Shown in pieces: positions 8,705 through 18,846 of a stretch of 64,000 bases of DNA. The stretch lies in assembly GCF_005405545.1 (NCBI RefSeq), contig NZ_BJEG01000006.1, positions 27,648 through 91,647 of the forward strand. The letters are read 5' to 3'. The stretch comes from Weissella hellenica (GTDB lineage Bacteria > Bacillota > Bacilli > Lactobacillales > Lactobacillaceae). A program made the position numbers and the translations under genes. Position 1 is the stretch's first letter. The number at the start of each line of letters is the position of its first letter. The notes beneath the pieces were generated by a model, which saw nothing but the letters and a program-made list of their open reading frames with translations, was not told the DNA's origin and ran no database searches.

Positions 8705-11497
8705 TTATTCTAATCCTTCTGTCAAAGCTTCTGGGAAGTTCTCACGCACAATTTTTGCTTCGTGAGCTGATAACATTGGGAAATCTTTATCTGTCCCTAA
8801 ATCAGTATGATACATACGATCACGAGGTGACACGTCACCCACTGCATGATCTATCTTAACTTGGTATCCATTATAACTTTGTGAATCAGCCGGTGCATCA
8901 GCAATATTCTCTAGATGTAATTGTGACACAAGCAACAAGATGCGAACATCTTGATTTAATGATGCAACCATCTTAGACTGCTCATCTGTTAGGTACAATG
9001 TTAACGCAGCTTCAGCAGGCTTACCAATTAATTTAGCATTACGAGCTACTTCTAATGCCTTATTAGCGGCATCACGAAGTGTCATGAAAGCATCCCAATT
9101 AGCAAATAATGCTGTATTATCACCTAAATCTTCCACTTCAGGCATATCAGTTAGATACGCAAAGTCTTCCGTTTCGTATGGTAGATACTCAAAGATTTCT
9201 TCTGCCGTATGTGGCAAAATTGGCAAAATCAACTTATCCAAAGCTACTAAAATTTTGTACAAAACCGTTTGCAATGAACGACGGACATGCCCATTTGGCG
9301 CTTCAACATACAAAATATCCTTAGCGAAATCTAAATAAAATGCTGATAAATCAACGTTAATGAAGTTAATCAATAACTTATGAATTGCTTGGAAGTCATA
9401 AGCATCATAGGCCGCCTTAAATTCTCCAACTAGTTTATTAAAGCGTGTATAGAAATATTGGTCAACAGCTGTCATATCATCATGATTCACAGTGTCTTCA
9501 CGCGGATTGAAATCTGCTGTATTTGCTAACAAGAAACGCATCGTATTACGAATCTTACGGTAAGTTTCAGAAGTTTGTGCCAAAATATCCATTGATACAC
9601 GGACATCAGCTGACGTATCAACTGATGTTACCCACAAACGAATAATTTCAGCACCCATTTGCTTTATCACTTCGTTTGGTTCAATCGTATTACCAATTGA
9701 CTTTGACATCTTTTCACCGTTACCATCCAAAGCAAATCCTTGTGAAACAACTTGCTTATATGGTGCCTTACCAGTAACTGCAACTGATGTAATAAGTGAT
9801 GAATTAAACCAACCACGGTATTGATCAGAACCTTCCAAAACTAATGTTTCAGGGAATTCTAAGTCTGGACGTGTTGCCATAACCCCTTGATGAGAAGTTC
9901 CTGAATCAAACCAAACATCCATGATGTCCGTTTCTTTAGTGAACTCACCATGTGGTGAATGCTCATTTGTATAACCATCAGGCAACAATTCTTTAGCATC
10001 ACGTTCGAACCAAACAGTTGAACCATGTTCTGCAACTAAATCAGCGACATGATCGATAATTTCTGGATCAACAATAGCTGTTCCATCTTCAGCATAAAAG
10101 ATTGGTAGTGGTACACCCCATACACGTTGACGAGAAATAACCCAGTCACCACGATCACGAATCATATTGTAAAGACGCTTCTTACCCCATGCTGGCTTAA
10201 ATGTTACATCATCTAAGGCATCCAAAATATCTTGACGGAAATTATCAATTGAAGCAAACCATTGTGGTACAGCACGGAAAATAACTGGCTTTTTTGTACG
10301 CCAATCAAATGGATAGCTGTGTGTAATTGGTTCTGATTTAACTAGTGCATCGACATCACGTAATTTTTGCAAAGAAATTTCATTAGCATCTTCATAGAAA
10401 ACGCCCTCAAAGTCTGATCCAGCCTCAGCTGTCAAATAACCACGATCATCAACATTCATAACTGGTTTAATGTCATAACGTTGACCTGTCATGAAGTCAT
10501 CTTCACCAAATCCTGGTGCCGTATGCACCAAACCAGTTCCAGTATCATCGGTCACATAATCAGCCAAAACAACTAAAATGTCACGATCCATATATGGATG
10601 CTTAGTGACCATGTATTCAAGGTCTTTACCTTCAAATGTAGCCAAAAAATTTGGTTCTTTCCAACCAAATTTTTCAGCTAGTGCAGGCAACAAAGATTCA
10701 GCAATTAAGTATTTCTTTTCTGAATCAGCTAATTGTACTTGTACATACTTAAAGTCAGGATGCACAGCAAGTGCTTGTGAAGCTGGTACCGTCCATGGTG
10801 TTGTTGTCCAAGCAATCATGTACGTATTTTCATCAAGTAAACCTTTACCGTCTTTTACTTTTTCTGAAATGAAAGCAGATTCTGAAGTAACATCGTGATA
10901 CTCAATTTCAGCCATTGCCAAAGCAGATTCAGATGACCATGACCAAAAGACTGGCTTCTTGCCACGATAAATCAATTGACGCTTGGCCATGCTACCAAAT
11001 ACACGTAGTTGTGCCGCTTCAAATTCTGGTTGTAGTGTCAAATAAGGATGATCCCAATCTGCCGAAACACCCAATCGTTTGAAATCTGCCATTTGCTTTT
11101 TGACTTGTTTATGAGCAAACTCATCCGCCATTTTACGCCAAATAACTGGACCAACTTTTTTACGATCCTTACCAGCTTTAGTCAGTTGTTGCTCGATTGG
11201 TAATCCATGGGTATCCCAACCAGGTACATATGGTGCATAAAAGCCATTCATTGACTTATAACGAACAATAATATCCTTAGAAATTTTATTCATTGCGTGA
11301 CCAATATGAATGTTTCCGTTCGCATATGGTGGACCATCATGAAGCATGAATGATGGCTTACCTTCATTCATCTTTTGACGACGTTCATATACTTTATTTT
11401 CAAACCAAATATTTTCGCGTTGCAATTCTGTTTGTGGTAAATTACCACGCATGGGAAACTTAGTCTTACCAAGGTTTAATGTTTTCTTGATCTTCAT
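8705..11497 (-). CDS. ileS: Isoleucyl-tRNA synthetase
   Basis: This 930-residue class I synthetase charges tRNA-Ile. It shows the HIGH signature (GNIHIGH, about 61-67), the editing (CP1) domain with TTPWTVPAS and [14 protein letters not shown], and the GEKMSKS loop near residue 600. The start at 11497 ([10 protein letters not shown]) follows GGACAGGA and is the family start. The reading frame extends further upstream only into the T-box leader. The C-terminal tail keeps the fold pattern of the zinc-binding domain, but all four cysteine positions are replaced (Ser, Asp, Ser, Glu), so it probably binds no zinc there. It is expressed alone, controlled by the T-box upstream. Confidence 0.95.
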   Translation of the reverse strand: MKIKKTLNLGKTKFPMRGNLPQTELQRENIWFENKVYERRQKMNEGKPSFMLHDGPPYANGNIHIGHAMNKISKDIIVRYKSMNGFYAPYVPGWDTHGLPIEQQLTKAGKDRKKVGPVIWRKMADEFAHKQVKKQMADFKRLGVSADWDHPYLTLQPEFEAAQLRVFGSMAKRQLIYRGKKPVFWSWSSESALAMAEIEYHDVTSESAFISEKVKDGKGLLDENTYMIAWTTTPWTVPASQALAVHPDFKYVQVQLADSEKKYLIAESLLPALAEKFGWKEPNFLATFEGKDLEYMVTKHPYMDRDILVVLADYVTDDTGTGLVHTAPGFGEDDFMTGQRYDIKPVMNVDDRGYLTAEAGSDFEGVFYEDANEISLQKLRDVDALVKSEPITHSYPFDWRTKKPVIFRAVPQWFASIDNFRQDILDALDDVTFKPAWGKKRLYNMIRDRGDWVISRQRVWGVPLPIFYAEDGTAIVDPEIIDHVADLVAEHGSTVWFERDAKELLPDGYTNEHSPHGEFTKETDIMDVWFDSGTSHQGVMATRPDLEFPETLVLEGSDQYRGWFNSSLITSVAVTGKAPYKQVVSQGFALDGNGEKMSKSIGNTIEPNEVIKQMGAEIIRLWVTSVDTSADVRVSMDILAQTSETYRKIRNTMRFLLANTADFNPREDTVNHDDMTAVDQYFYTRFNKLVGEFKAAYDAYDFQAIHKLLINFINVDLSAFYLDFAKDILYVEAPNGHVRRSLQTVLYKILVALDKLILPILPHTAEEIFEYLPYETEDFAYLTDMPEVEDLGDNTALFANWDAFMTLRDAANKALEVARNAKLIGKPAEAALTLYLTDEQSKMVASLNQDVRILLLVSQLHLENIADAPADSQSYNGYQVKIDHAVGDVSPRDRMYHTDLGTDKDFPMLSAHEAKIVRENFPEALTEGLE

Positions 11498-11544
11498 AAT
11501 TATTTCCTGTCCCTTCTTTGAAATATGTTTATTATAAATTATGA

Positions 11545-11775
11545 CTGAAATAAAAACGTTCCACATTAGTCAAATAACCAATGCGGGACGTTTTTGTACG
11601 TGGTACCACCCGAATTCACAGTTTAAAATAGCTAAACTGCCTCTTCAAAATATGTGTACTAATTTTCTGCTGATAAATATAATTCGTTACCATCTTAGGC
11701 TTTCACCATCCCCTAAGTCGCTAGTCAGAATAAATTATATCGTTTGGTCAGAAACTCTATGCTATCTATAATAGC
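11545..11775 (-). promoter_or_regulatory. Isoleucine T-box leader of ileS
   Basis: On the minus strand the conserved T-box sequence GGGTGGTACCACG lies at 11599-11611, followed by a terminator (arms AAAAACGT... and ...ACGTTTTT, 11553-11595). Upstream, Stem I can be drawn from TTTCTG/CAGAAA and ATATAATT/AATTATAT. The internal loop between these helices holds ATC at 11672-11674, an isoleucine codon, which agrees with the downstream gene. Uncharged tRNA-Ile would bind here and favour the antiterminator. Confidence 0.93.
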
Positions 11776-11778
11776 TAA

Positions 11779-12420
11779 TTACTTATCTTTATTCAAGAAA
11801 TTTTCTGAATCTTCACTATCTTCTGGGAAAATAACAACTGTTTCAGTATCTTGATTTACTTGAGCAGTCTCTTCTTCAGTTTGTTGGGGAATTGCTGCTG
11901 CTGAAGGTTCTTGGTAGGCTGCAGGTGTTTGGAAAGCATTCCATTCATCAGTTTGTACCATATCTAATTGTGCGCGTAGCAAGCCCTCAATCTTAGCTTT
12001 AAAGGCACCCATTTCTTGATCCAAGCCTTCTTTTTCTGCAACCAATGATTCATTTTTAGTTTGTGAATCAGTTAATAGTGCATTAGCCTTTGCATTAGCT
12101 TCCATTACAATTTTTTGTGCTTCAGCTTGCGCTTGTTGTAAAGCAGCCTCAGCCTCAGCTTCAGTTTGCTTTTTCAAACGATCTGCTGCTTCTTGTGCAA
12201 TCAAAATTGATGAATTAACTGATTGTTTCATTTCTTCAACTTGCTTTGCATTTGCATCAGCTTCAGCCAATTGTGTTTTTAAAGTCTGATTCTCTTGTTG
12301 CAAAGAATCAAAGTCATCCACAATTCGATCCAAAAAGTCAGTAACTTCTGTCTTGTCATACCACTTGTTACGACTTGTTGTAAATTCTTTTGCATGAATT
12401 TCCTGTGGGGTTAATGTCAT
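11779..12420 (-). CDS. divIVA: Cell-division/polarity protein DivIVA
   Basis: This 213-residue coiled-coil protein recognises curved membrane at poles and septa. The N-terminal lipid-binding domain is recognisable (LTPQEIHAKEFTTSRNKWYDKTEV, then FLDRIVDDF). It is followed by long heptad-rich coils (about 40-140, many Ala, Glu and Gln) and an acidic, disordered tail. The usual GYD element is WYD here. It is the last gene of the dcw cluster, with the ileS T-box directly after it. No separate terminator for the cluster was seen before that leader. Confidence 0.92.
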   Translation of the reverse strand: MTLTPQEIHAKEFTTSRNKWYDKTEVTDFLDRIVDDFDSLQQENQTLKTQLAEADANAKQVEEMKQSVNSSILIAQEAADRLKKQTEAEAEAALQQAQAEAQKIVMEANAKANALLTDSQTKNESLVAEKEGLDQEMGAFKAKIEGLLRAQLDMVQTDEWNAFQTPAAYQEPSAAAIPQQTEEETAQVNQDTETVVIFPEDSEDSENFLNKDK

Positions 12421-12434
12421 GAGATGTCTCCAAT

Positions 12435-13220
12435 CTATTTTTTAATTACTGCCAGTGTTAAACGCCATTTATCTTTTTTCGTTAAACCATTGAGTTCATT
12501 AAGCTTTAATCGCCCATAATGTCTTACGGAAATTAAATCATTAACCGCTAAAACATAATCTGGTTTATTAATTGTTGCCCAATTTACCTTAACCAAATCA
12601 TGTTCAATCATTTCTTTAGTATGGCTTCTAGAAATATTATACCCATTTGCGACAATACTATCTAGTCGTAACGAGCTAACAGTTGTATTAACTATCACCC
12701 AATCATCATTAATAACCGTCATATCATTCTCAGTAACTTTTTGAAAACGTACTTTTGTTTTTCCAATGCGATCCAAATGACTCAAAATAAATGTGCCCAT
12801 TTCTTGCGTGGTACTAAAATACCATGTCTCAGACTCACCTTTAATGATATCACCTATACTATGCCGTGCAATACCATTATGCATCAATGTACCTAAAATT
12901 GTACTATGATGTAGCATTGTGAATTTTTCTGGGTATTTAACTTGAATTAACATTACCTCAAAATCAATTGCATCTGGTTCATAATAGCTTGGCGCAATTA
13001 ATAAACGCTTATTTTCTGCACTCGAATACCCACCAGATTCAAATATTTTAATATCATCTTGCTGATTAACGAGCGTCGTTACAATATAAATTTCTCTTGG
13101 GTTTAAAAAATTCGTCAGAACTGGACGATACTCATCCAATACCTGACGAACCAAACCCTCCGCTACATTAAGAAACGTGGTTTCATTAGAGCGGAAATGT
13201 TGTGCTATATTATCAACCAT
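12435..13220 (-). CDS. ylmH: YlmH family S4-domain RNA-binding protein
   Basis: This 261-residue protein carries a C-terminal S4 RNA-binding domain (about 180-240: SIVANGYNISRSHTKEMI ... VLAVNDLISVRHYGRLKL). The N-terminal part matches the YlmH/RqcP2-like family always found between yggT and divIVA in Firmicutes. The family has been connected to ribosome-associated quality control, where it binds peptidyl-tRNA-blocked large subunits. Earlier work suggested a division role from its location. It sits 8 bases after yggT and 14 before divIVA, in the same transcript. Confidence 0.88.
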   Translation of the reverse strand: MVDNIAQHFRSNETTFLNVAEGLVRQVLDEYRPVLTNFLNPREIYIVTTLVNQQDDIKIFESGGYSSAENKRLLIAPSYYEPDAIDFEVMLIQVKYPEKFTMLHHSTILGTLMHNGIARHSIGDIIKGESETWYFSTTQEMGTFILSHLDRIGKTKVRFQKVTENDMTVINDDWVIVNTTVSSLRLDSIVANGYNISRSHTKEMIEHDLVKVNWATINKPDYVLAVNDLISVRHYGRLKLNELNGLTKKDKWRLTLAVIKK

Positions 13221-13228
13221 AAATTTCT

Positions 13229-13492
13229 CTATATCATTGTTTGAGCAATAGCTCGCAATCCCATTTCAGCAGCTTGTAATAAAAGCAATCCCACTAAAGG
13301 TGTGAAATCAAACATACCGACTGTTGGAATAAAACGACGCAACGGGTTTAACACTAATCCGGCAATTTTTCCTAGTAGTTGACCAAATGACGATTGTTGT
13401 GCCCCAGGTAACCAAGACATCAACACCCAAATCACAAGCACAAATTCTAATGCTCGAAGTAGCAAATTCAATAATCCAAGGATTGTTGCCAT
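13229..13492 (-). CDS. yggT: YggT family small membrane protein
   Basis: This is an 87-residue protein with two membrane helices separated by the family's conserved loop (WLPGAQQSSFGQLLGKIAG and NPLRRFIP). YggT/YlmG proteins are found in dcw clusters of Gram-positives and in plastids, and the family is linked to division-plane or nucleoid arrangement. Its exact role here is unknown. It lies 11 bases downstream of sepF and is clearly part of the operon. Confidence 0.88.
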   Translation of the reverse strand: MATILGLLNLLLRALEFVLVIWVLMSWLPGAQQSSFGQLLGKIAGLVLNPLRRFIPTVGMFDFTPLVGLLLLQAAEMGLRAIAQTMI

Positions 13493-13503
13493 ATTACCAC
13501 CTA

Positions 13504-13956
13504 TTAATTAAATTGTTGTCCAAGATTTTGAGAAATAGTGCCTGAAATCTCAAAATTATGTGGTGTTGCTAAGAAAATACGCTCACCAACACGTTCAATC
13601 GTTCCATCGACTGCAAATGCTGTACCACCCAAATAATCTAAAATGCGTTTACCAGTATTTTCATCAATTGATCCTAAATTGACAATCACTGCTTCACCAC
13701 CAAGTAATTGGGTAGCAATCGTTTGCGCATCAGCATATGTACGTGGCTCATATAATGCAATTTTAGCTGGCTCACCTCTTGAACCGTCCATTTTAATAAC
13801 ATTTGCACGACGTTCATTTGTTGGACGAGTGGCATTGTTATTATTAGATTCAGTAAAATTAGATTTTTGCTCATCTTGACCCTCTTCAGACTCCTCGTCC
13901 TCATAGTAGTAGTTATCTTCACCACCAAAAATATAATCTTTAAATTTAAATGCCAT
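13504..13956 (-). CDS. sepF: Cell division protein SepF
   Basis: This is a 150-residue cytosolic FtsZ-bundling and membrane-anchoring protein. An N-terminal amphipathic segment (MAFKFKDYIFG) is followed by an acidic, Asn-rich linker (about 15-50). The SepF core then follows (about 65-145: KIALYEPRTYADAQTIATQLLGGEAVIVNL ... RILDYLGGTAFAVDG). GGAG precedes the start at correct distance. It lies between ftsZ and yggT, as in other Firmicutes. It can partly replace FtsA in tethering the Z-ring in species where both occur. Confidence 0.94.
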   Translation of the reverse strand: MAFKFKDYIFGGEDNYYYEDEESEEGQDEQKSNFTESNNNNATRPTNERRANVIKMDGSRGEPAKIALYEPRTYADAQTIATQLLGGEAVIVNLGSIDENTGKRILDYLGGTAFAVDGTIERVGERIFLATPHNFEISGTISQNLGQQFN

Positions 13957-13967
13957 AACCGAACTCC

Positions 13968-15215
13968 TTACTTATCACCACGCTTCATCCAATTAAAGTA
14001 AGCTGGACGTTCAATTTCTTCATCAGCTGAACTTGATTGGGCTGGAGCTGGTTGTTGTGCCTGTGGTTGTTGCGTAGGGGCAGTTGATTGAGCAGGCGCA
14101 CTTTGTTGTGGTTGCACCTTATCTGTTGGTGTTCCCCAATCAGCAAATGGATCGTTGTTAACCACTGGTTGTTGCGCCTGTGGTTGCTCAGGTGCTACTG
14201 ATTGAAATGGACTAGCTTGTTGTGTTGATCCTAAATTAATTTCTGGACGTGGTGTTTCAGGTCGATCAATACCAGTTGCAATAACTGTCACAACAAGGTC
14301 GCCTTCCATTTCCATATCAATAGTTGTACCAAAAATAATATCAACATCAGTACCTGAAGCTTGTGCAATTGTTTCTGAGGCTTCTTGTGCCTCAAATAAT
14401 GACATGTCTGCACCACCCTTAACAGATAGCAAGACATTTGTTGCACCTTCAATTTTTGCTTCTAACAATGGCGATGCAATTGCCTTACGAGTTGCTTCAG
14501 CAGCACGGTTTTCACCAGATGCTGAACCAATTCCCATCAAAGCAGTTCCTTGGCCAGCCATTGCCGTCTTAACATCAGCAAAGTCCAAGTTAATGATTCC
14601 AGGCTTTGTAATCAAATCAGAGATACCTGAAACACCTTGTAGTAAGACATCATCAACCATCTTAAAGGCTTCCATAATTGGCGCCTTCTTATCAACAATT
14701 TGCAACAAATTGTTATTTGCAATAACGATTAATGTATCGACGTTTTCCTTTAGCTTTGCTAGACCTTCATTGGCTGACTTACCACGGCGAGGTCCTTCAA
14801 AAGAAAATGGACGAGTGACAACACCAATTGTCAAGGCACCAGAATCTTTTGCAATTTTTGCAATAACAGGTGCTGCTCCAGTACCTGTTCCACCACCCAT
14901 ACCAGCAGTAACAAAGACCATATCAGCCCCTTGCAATGCTTCTGTTAATTCTTGTTCGCTTTCCTTGGCTGCAGCTTCTCCAACTTCAGGACGAGCACCA
15001 GCACCCAAGCCACGAGTAGCTTTTGAACCGATTTGAATCTTATTTTCTGCTGAAGAACGCTCAAGAGCTTGTGCATCAGTGTTGGCAACGATGAATTCGA
15101 CGCCTTCTACGCCATCAGTTACCATTTGATTAACGGCATTACCACCACCGCCACCAACTCCGATAACTTTAATTGTTGCACCATATTCTTGGTTCATGTC
15201 CATTTGAAAATCCAT
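13968..15215 (-). CDS. ftsZ: Tubulin-like division GTPase FtsZ
   Basis: This 415-residue protein forms the Z-ring. The N-terminal GTPase domain shows [11 protein letters not shown] and the tubulin signature [10 protein letters not shown] (about 105-114). The T7 region near [11 protein letters not shown] contributes the catalytic Asp. A long Gln/Pro/Ala-rich linker (about 325-395) leads to the C-terminal peptide [14 protein letters not shown], which SepF and FtsA should bind. That tail differs from the common DIPTFLRNR type. AAGGAG lies six bases before the ATG. It follows ftsA by 29 bases. Confidence 0.97.
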   Translation of the reverse strand: MDFQMDMNQEYGATIKVIGVGGGGGNAVNQMVTDGVEGVEFIVANTDAQALERSSAENKIQIGSKATRGLGAGARPEVGEAAAKESEQELTEALQGADMVFVTAGMGGGTGTGAAPVIAKIAKDSGALTIGVVTRPFSFEGPRRGKSANEGLAKLKENVDTLIVIANNNLLQIVDKKAPIMEAFKMVDDVLLQGVSGISDLITKPGIINLDFADVKTAMAGQGTALMGIGSASGENRAAEATRKAIASPLLEAKIEGATNVLLSVKGGADMSLFEAQEASETIAQASGTDVDIIFGTTIDMEMEGDLVVTVIATGIDRPETPRPEINLGSTQQASPFQSVAPEQPQAQQPVVNNDPFADWGTPTDKVQPQQSAPAQSTAPTQQPQAQQPAPAQSSSADEEIERPAYFNWMKRGDK

Positions 15216-15244
15216 GTTGAACTCCTTTTTTATTAATTTATGAA

Positions 15245-16633
15245 TTAGTCAAAGAAATCCTTAAAGAAAGTCTTAATTCGATTTTCCTTCTTAGGTTGTT
15301 CTTCATCAGTAAACGCAGTCGTTTCATCTACCTCATCTTCAATTTGAAGGTTGGTTTGTTGGGCGACTTTTGGTTGTTGTTGCTTTTGTCTTAGTTTTTG
15401 CTTTGGCTTTTCAACTGTATTTTCATTTGCTAACTGTGGCATTTTGTTTTGTTGTCCTAAAACAACTAATGGTAACCCATATAAAGCCTGTTTAACAATC
15501 AATTGAATAGGTGTTTGTTGGGCTGCATAATGGACTAATGCCCATGCACCAGCGTACCCTGGATGACGTAACCCAATATCATTAGGTGTAAACAATTTTG
15601 TTTGCACCTTATAGCTTGCATGAATTGCTTCAGGAATTCCCCGTAAAGCAGCGCCACCACCAGTTACAATAACACCACCAGGCATTTGAAATGCACCGAC
15701 CATGTCGAGCTTTTCACCAAGCTTACCTAATATTTGCATAATTCTTGCTTCAATAATTTGAGCAAGTAACTGTTCTGAAATTTGTTCAGGTTCTTCAGCA
15801 CTAATTTTCTTAATTACTAATTGATTGTCTTCTTGTGATAACTCCGAAATTGCAAAACCAGAATCGAGTTTTAACATATCTGCATCACGTAAGCCAAGCT
15901 CAAGTACAGCACTAATATCGCGCGAAATATTATCACTTCCAGCTGGGAAAGAAGATAAGAATTTCAATTGATGTTCATGAACGACTGTTGCTGACGTTTG
16001 ACCAGCTCCCATATCTAGTATGATGGTCCCAAATTCTTGCTGACCATCATCTAATAATGTCTTACTATATGCTAATGGTGCTAAAACAAAATCACGTAGT
16101 TTTAGACCAGCCTTACTAATTGCAAGGCGCAAGTTCCCCATAACATTACGTGGTGCACTATATGCAATGCCATTCATCGTAAGACGCATTCCAACCATGT
16201 CATTGGGATCTTGAATACCATCAAAATCATCAACAACAAATTCAGTTGGAATTAATTCAACTACTTCACGATCTGCAGGCAATTGGATTTTTACTGATTC
16301 TTGAACAGTATTGGCAACATCTTCATATGAAATATGTTGACTATCCTTAACCGTTACAGTTCCCTTAACGTGTTGAATTTGAATATTACTTGCAGGCAAG
16401 CTTGCGACAACTTCAGTTATTGGTTGTTCAATTTGCTCATTTATTTGTGCTACTGCTTGACGAATATCAGTTGCTGTTGCATCAATATCCACAACAACAC
16501 CCTTCTTGACACCGTGTGAAACAGACCGACCAACCGCTACAATATTAGCTTGTTGATCTCTAACATCTGCTGCTAGCACTTTAATGGTGTCAGTCCCCAC
16601 ATCAAGACCAACAATTAATCCATGGTTGGCCAT
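15245..16633 (-). CDS. ftsA: Actin-like division protein FtsA
   Basis: This 462-residue actin-fold ATPase tethers FtsZ to the membrane. It starts [16 protein letters not shown] (phosphate 1). Phosphate 2 is [16 protein letters not shown] (about 205-220), and the adenosine motif is [13 protein letters not shown] (about 325). The C-terminal linker is Lys/Gln-rich and unusually long, ending in an amphipathic [11 protein letters not shown] that should serve as the membrane-targeting helix. GGAGG precedes the start. It is placed between divIB and ftsZ, separated from divIB by about 108 bases that may hold an internal promoter, although I found no convincing -35/-10 pair. Confidence 0.95.
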   Translation of the reverse strand: MANHGLIVGLDVGTDTIKVLAADVRDQQANIVAVGRSVSHGVKKGVVVDIDATATDIRQAVAQINEQIEQPITEVVASLPASNIQIQHVKGTVTVKDSQHISYEDVANTVQESVKIQLPADREVVELIPTEFVVDDFDGIQDPNDMVGMRLTMNGIAYSAPRNVMGNLRLAISKAGLKLRDFVLAPLAYSKTLLDDGQQEFGTIILDMGAGQTSATVVHEHQLKFLSSFPAGSDNISRDISAVLELGLRDADMLKLDSGFAISELSQEDNQLVIKKISAEEPEQISEQLLAQIIEARIMQILGKLGEKLDMVGAFQMPGGVIVTGGGAALRGIPEAIHASYKVQTKLFTPNDIGLRHPGYAGAWALVHYAAQQTPIQLIVKQALYGLPLVVLGQQNKMPQLANENTVEKPKQKLRQKQQQPKVAQQTNLQIEDEVDETTAFTDEEQPKKENRIKTFFKDFFD

Positions 16634-16741
16634 CTCAATTCCTCCTTTTGACTACCATACAAAAAGTTCATTTTAATAAACAATTCTTTAAGAATAATAC
16701 CATACTTTAGGGGCAATCTTCCATACCTGGGCTTAGTTTTA

Positions 16742-17716
16742 TTACTTATATGGCTTAAAATATGCACCAACTTGTAAATCTGCTTGCCCAGCTTGGTCTA
16801 ATTGTGCCACCATTCCTGGATAATACTTCATTTTTTTCGATAATTCATTTGCACTAATTAAAACTTCATTACCATCATTCATATAAATTAATAAACGTTG
16901 ATTATTCTGTTCAGTCGGTGACCACACAATTTCAGACACTGCATGTCGCAAAGGCATCGATAATTCACCAAATTCTGCCAATGTTTTATGTAATTGTTTT
17001 GCAGACGTAAATCCATCATAAAGTGGTAATCCACCTACTTGTTGCTCACTCACTTCGCGATTTAACATATCCCCATTTTCTAAAATCGGATAATATTTAT
17101 TCCCTGCTTTTACATAACCAACTTTTAAAATTTCGTCAACTTTAATTTGCAAAGTATTATCTGATTTTAGCGTTAATTTCAAATGCGCAATCTGTGGATT
17201 TTTACTTTTAGCTTCCTGACTAAAATAATCACTTTGATATAGCGTCGTTAACAAAGGCTGTCCTTTTTGTAATCCCGCCGCTTTTAAAATAGCTTTATCA
17301 GATAGTTCTTGTGTCCCAACAACATCATATTTTTTTACTTGACTAGCGGGGGAAATTAAATAGATTAAACCTGCTGCTACAATTAATAGGACAACAATTG
17401 TTTTAAAGGCCCGCCATTCATGTGGAAATAAAAGTTGTTTCCATTCAATTTGTCGACCATTTTGTGAATTCTTAGTCTTTGTTTTATCATTGTCTATATT
17501 CTGATCAGTTGGTAATGGTGTTAATTTATCTGATTCATTTGCCTTCTTCTTATTGGCTTTAATGCGCCTCATTTTTGACAATTTTTTTTCTTTACCAGAC
17601 AATTTTGTCTTCGATGACCCATCGTCTCCAGATAATAGTTCATTTAAATGAGTTTGAATATCCGGAGAATTCGCATTGTCTTGTTCATTATGCGGATTTT
17701 CTTTTTTCTCAGTCAT
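16742..17716 (-). CDS. divIB: Cell division protein DivIB/FtsQ
   Basis: This is a 324-residue bitopic divisome protein with a long, lysine-rich cytosolic N-terminus (about 1-105). One membrane helix follows (FKTIVVLLIVAAGLIYLI, about 107-126), then an extracellular POTRA domain (VKKYDVVGTQELSDKAILKAAG) and a beta domain. With FtsL and DivIC it activates septal synthesis by FtsW and PBP2x. The N-terminal tail is longer than in E. coli but typical of lactic acid bacteria. It follows murG with GGAG before the start. Confidence 0.9.
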   Translation of the reverse strand: MTEKKENPHNEQDNANSPDIQTHLNELLSGDDGSSKTKLSGKEKKLSKMRRIKANKKKANESDKLTPLPTDQNIDNDKTKTKNSQNGRQIEWKQLLFPHEWRAFKTIVVLLIVAAGLIYLISPASQVKKYDVVGTQELSDKAILKAAGLQKGQPLLTTLYQSDYFSQEAKSKNPQIAHLKLTLKSDNTLQIKVDEILKVGYVKAGNKYYPILENGDMLNREVSEQQVGGLPLYDGFTSAKQLHKTLAEFGELSMPLRHAVSEIVWSPTEQNNQRLLIYMNDGNEVLISANELSKKMKYYPGMVAQLDQAGQADLQVGAYFKPYK

Positions 17717-17746
17717 CGCAATCTCCTACATTTCTTCACACAAGTC

Positions 17747-18844
17747 CTACTGAATGGCACTTTTGATTAGGCCAATAAATTGATCAGCTGCATCAGATAC
17801 ACCCATTTTCATAGCTGCATTAGCCATAACTTGACGCTTATTGTCATCAGTCATCAATTGATCAATCGTTGCAAACAACGTTGTACCTGATAATGAATCT
17901 TCTGTAATCATCTCAGCTGCACCTGCGCTAGCCAAACTACGCGCATTCTTAGTTTGATGATCGTTAGTAACATAAGGGCTAGGAATCAAAATCATGGGTT
18001 TTCCTAAAGCAGTTTGCTCAGCTAAACTCGTTGCACCTGCACGACCAACAACTAGTGATACCCTAGGCATCAATTGCGGCATATTACTAATATAAGGAAC
18101 AACTGCAACATTTTTAGCTACCGTAATATTTTTTTCTGTCATTTGCTGTTTAACATCATCATACCGCTTAGACCCCGTAACAAAAATAACTTGATAAGGT
18201 TTATCAGCAAAGTCATTTAAAGTTGCTACCATTGATGCATTAATCTTAATCGCCCCCTGTGAACCACCAAATACTAATACGGTTGGCACCTCTGCTTTCA
18301 AGCCAATTTCATCCCAGTTAAAGCTCCCTTGACCATCCACTACCTCTTGTGCACGTGGATTACCAACAACCGTTGCTAAATTATCTTTAAATGCCGGTAA
18401 TGCTGCTGGAAATGCAACACCCACCTTGGTCACTTTACGTGCCAAAAATTTATTTGTGACACCGACTACTGAATTTTGTTCATGAATAACAGTTGGGATT
18501 CCCATTTGCTGTGCTGCATACAATACAGGTCCTGATACATATCCACCAGTTCCAACCACAACGTCAGGTTTAAAAGCTTCTAAATACTTTTTTGCTTCAC
18601 GCGTTGCTTTTAAAAATAAGTAAATGGTTTTAACATTATCAAGAGATAATGAACGATGAAATCCTTGAACACGTAAAGGCTTAAAATCAAAGCCAGCATC
18701 TGGAACAATATTTCCCTCAAGACCACGTTGGCTACCAATGTATAATACTTGGGTGTTTTTTTCCTGTGCCATTAATCGTTTAACAGTTGCCAATGCTGGA
18801 TAGATATGGCCACCAGTTCCACCACCAGATACAATAATACGCAT
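17747..18844 (-). CDS. murG: UDP-GlcNAc:lipid I N-acetylglucosaminyltransferase MurG
   Basis: This 365-residue GT28 enzyme converts lipid I to lipid II at the inner face of the membrane. It shows the glycine loop SGGGTGGHIYPALA at residues 5-18, a second loop in FGGSQGAIKIN, and the nucleotide-sugar motif GRAGATSLAEQTALGKPMILIP near 270-290. The start is preceded by AAGGAGG, which overlaps the murD stop. It is coupled to murD (2-base gap). Confidence 0.96.
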   Translation of the reverse strand: MRIIVSGGGTGGHIYPALATVKRLMAQEKNTQVLYIGSQRGLEGNIVPDAGFDFKPLRVQGFHRSLSLDNVKTIYLFLKATREAKKYLEAFKPDVVVGTGGYVSGPVLYAAQQMGIPTVIHEQNSVVGVTNKFLARKVTKVGVAFPAALPAFKDNLATVVGNPRAQEVVDGQGSFNWDEIGLKAEVPTVLVFGGSQGAIKINASMVATLNDFADKPYQVIFVTGSKRYDDVKQQMTEKNITVAKNVAVVPYISNMPQLMPRVSLVVGRAGATSLAEQTALGKPMILIPSPYVTNDHQTKNARSLASAGAAEMITEDSLSGTTLFATIDQLMTDDNKRQVMANAAMKMGVSDAADQFIGLIKSAIQ

Positions 18845-18846
18845 GT

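Noticed and set aside
14404..15036. 210-codon plus-strand frame opposite ftsZ
   Set aside because: It is a shadow of the ftsZ reading frame, without promoter, ribosome-binding site or recognisable domains. The same applies to long frames opposite pbuG, mreB and ileS.
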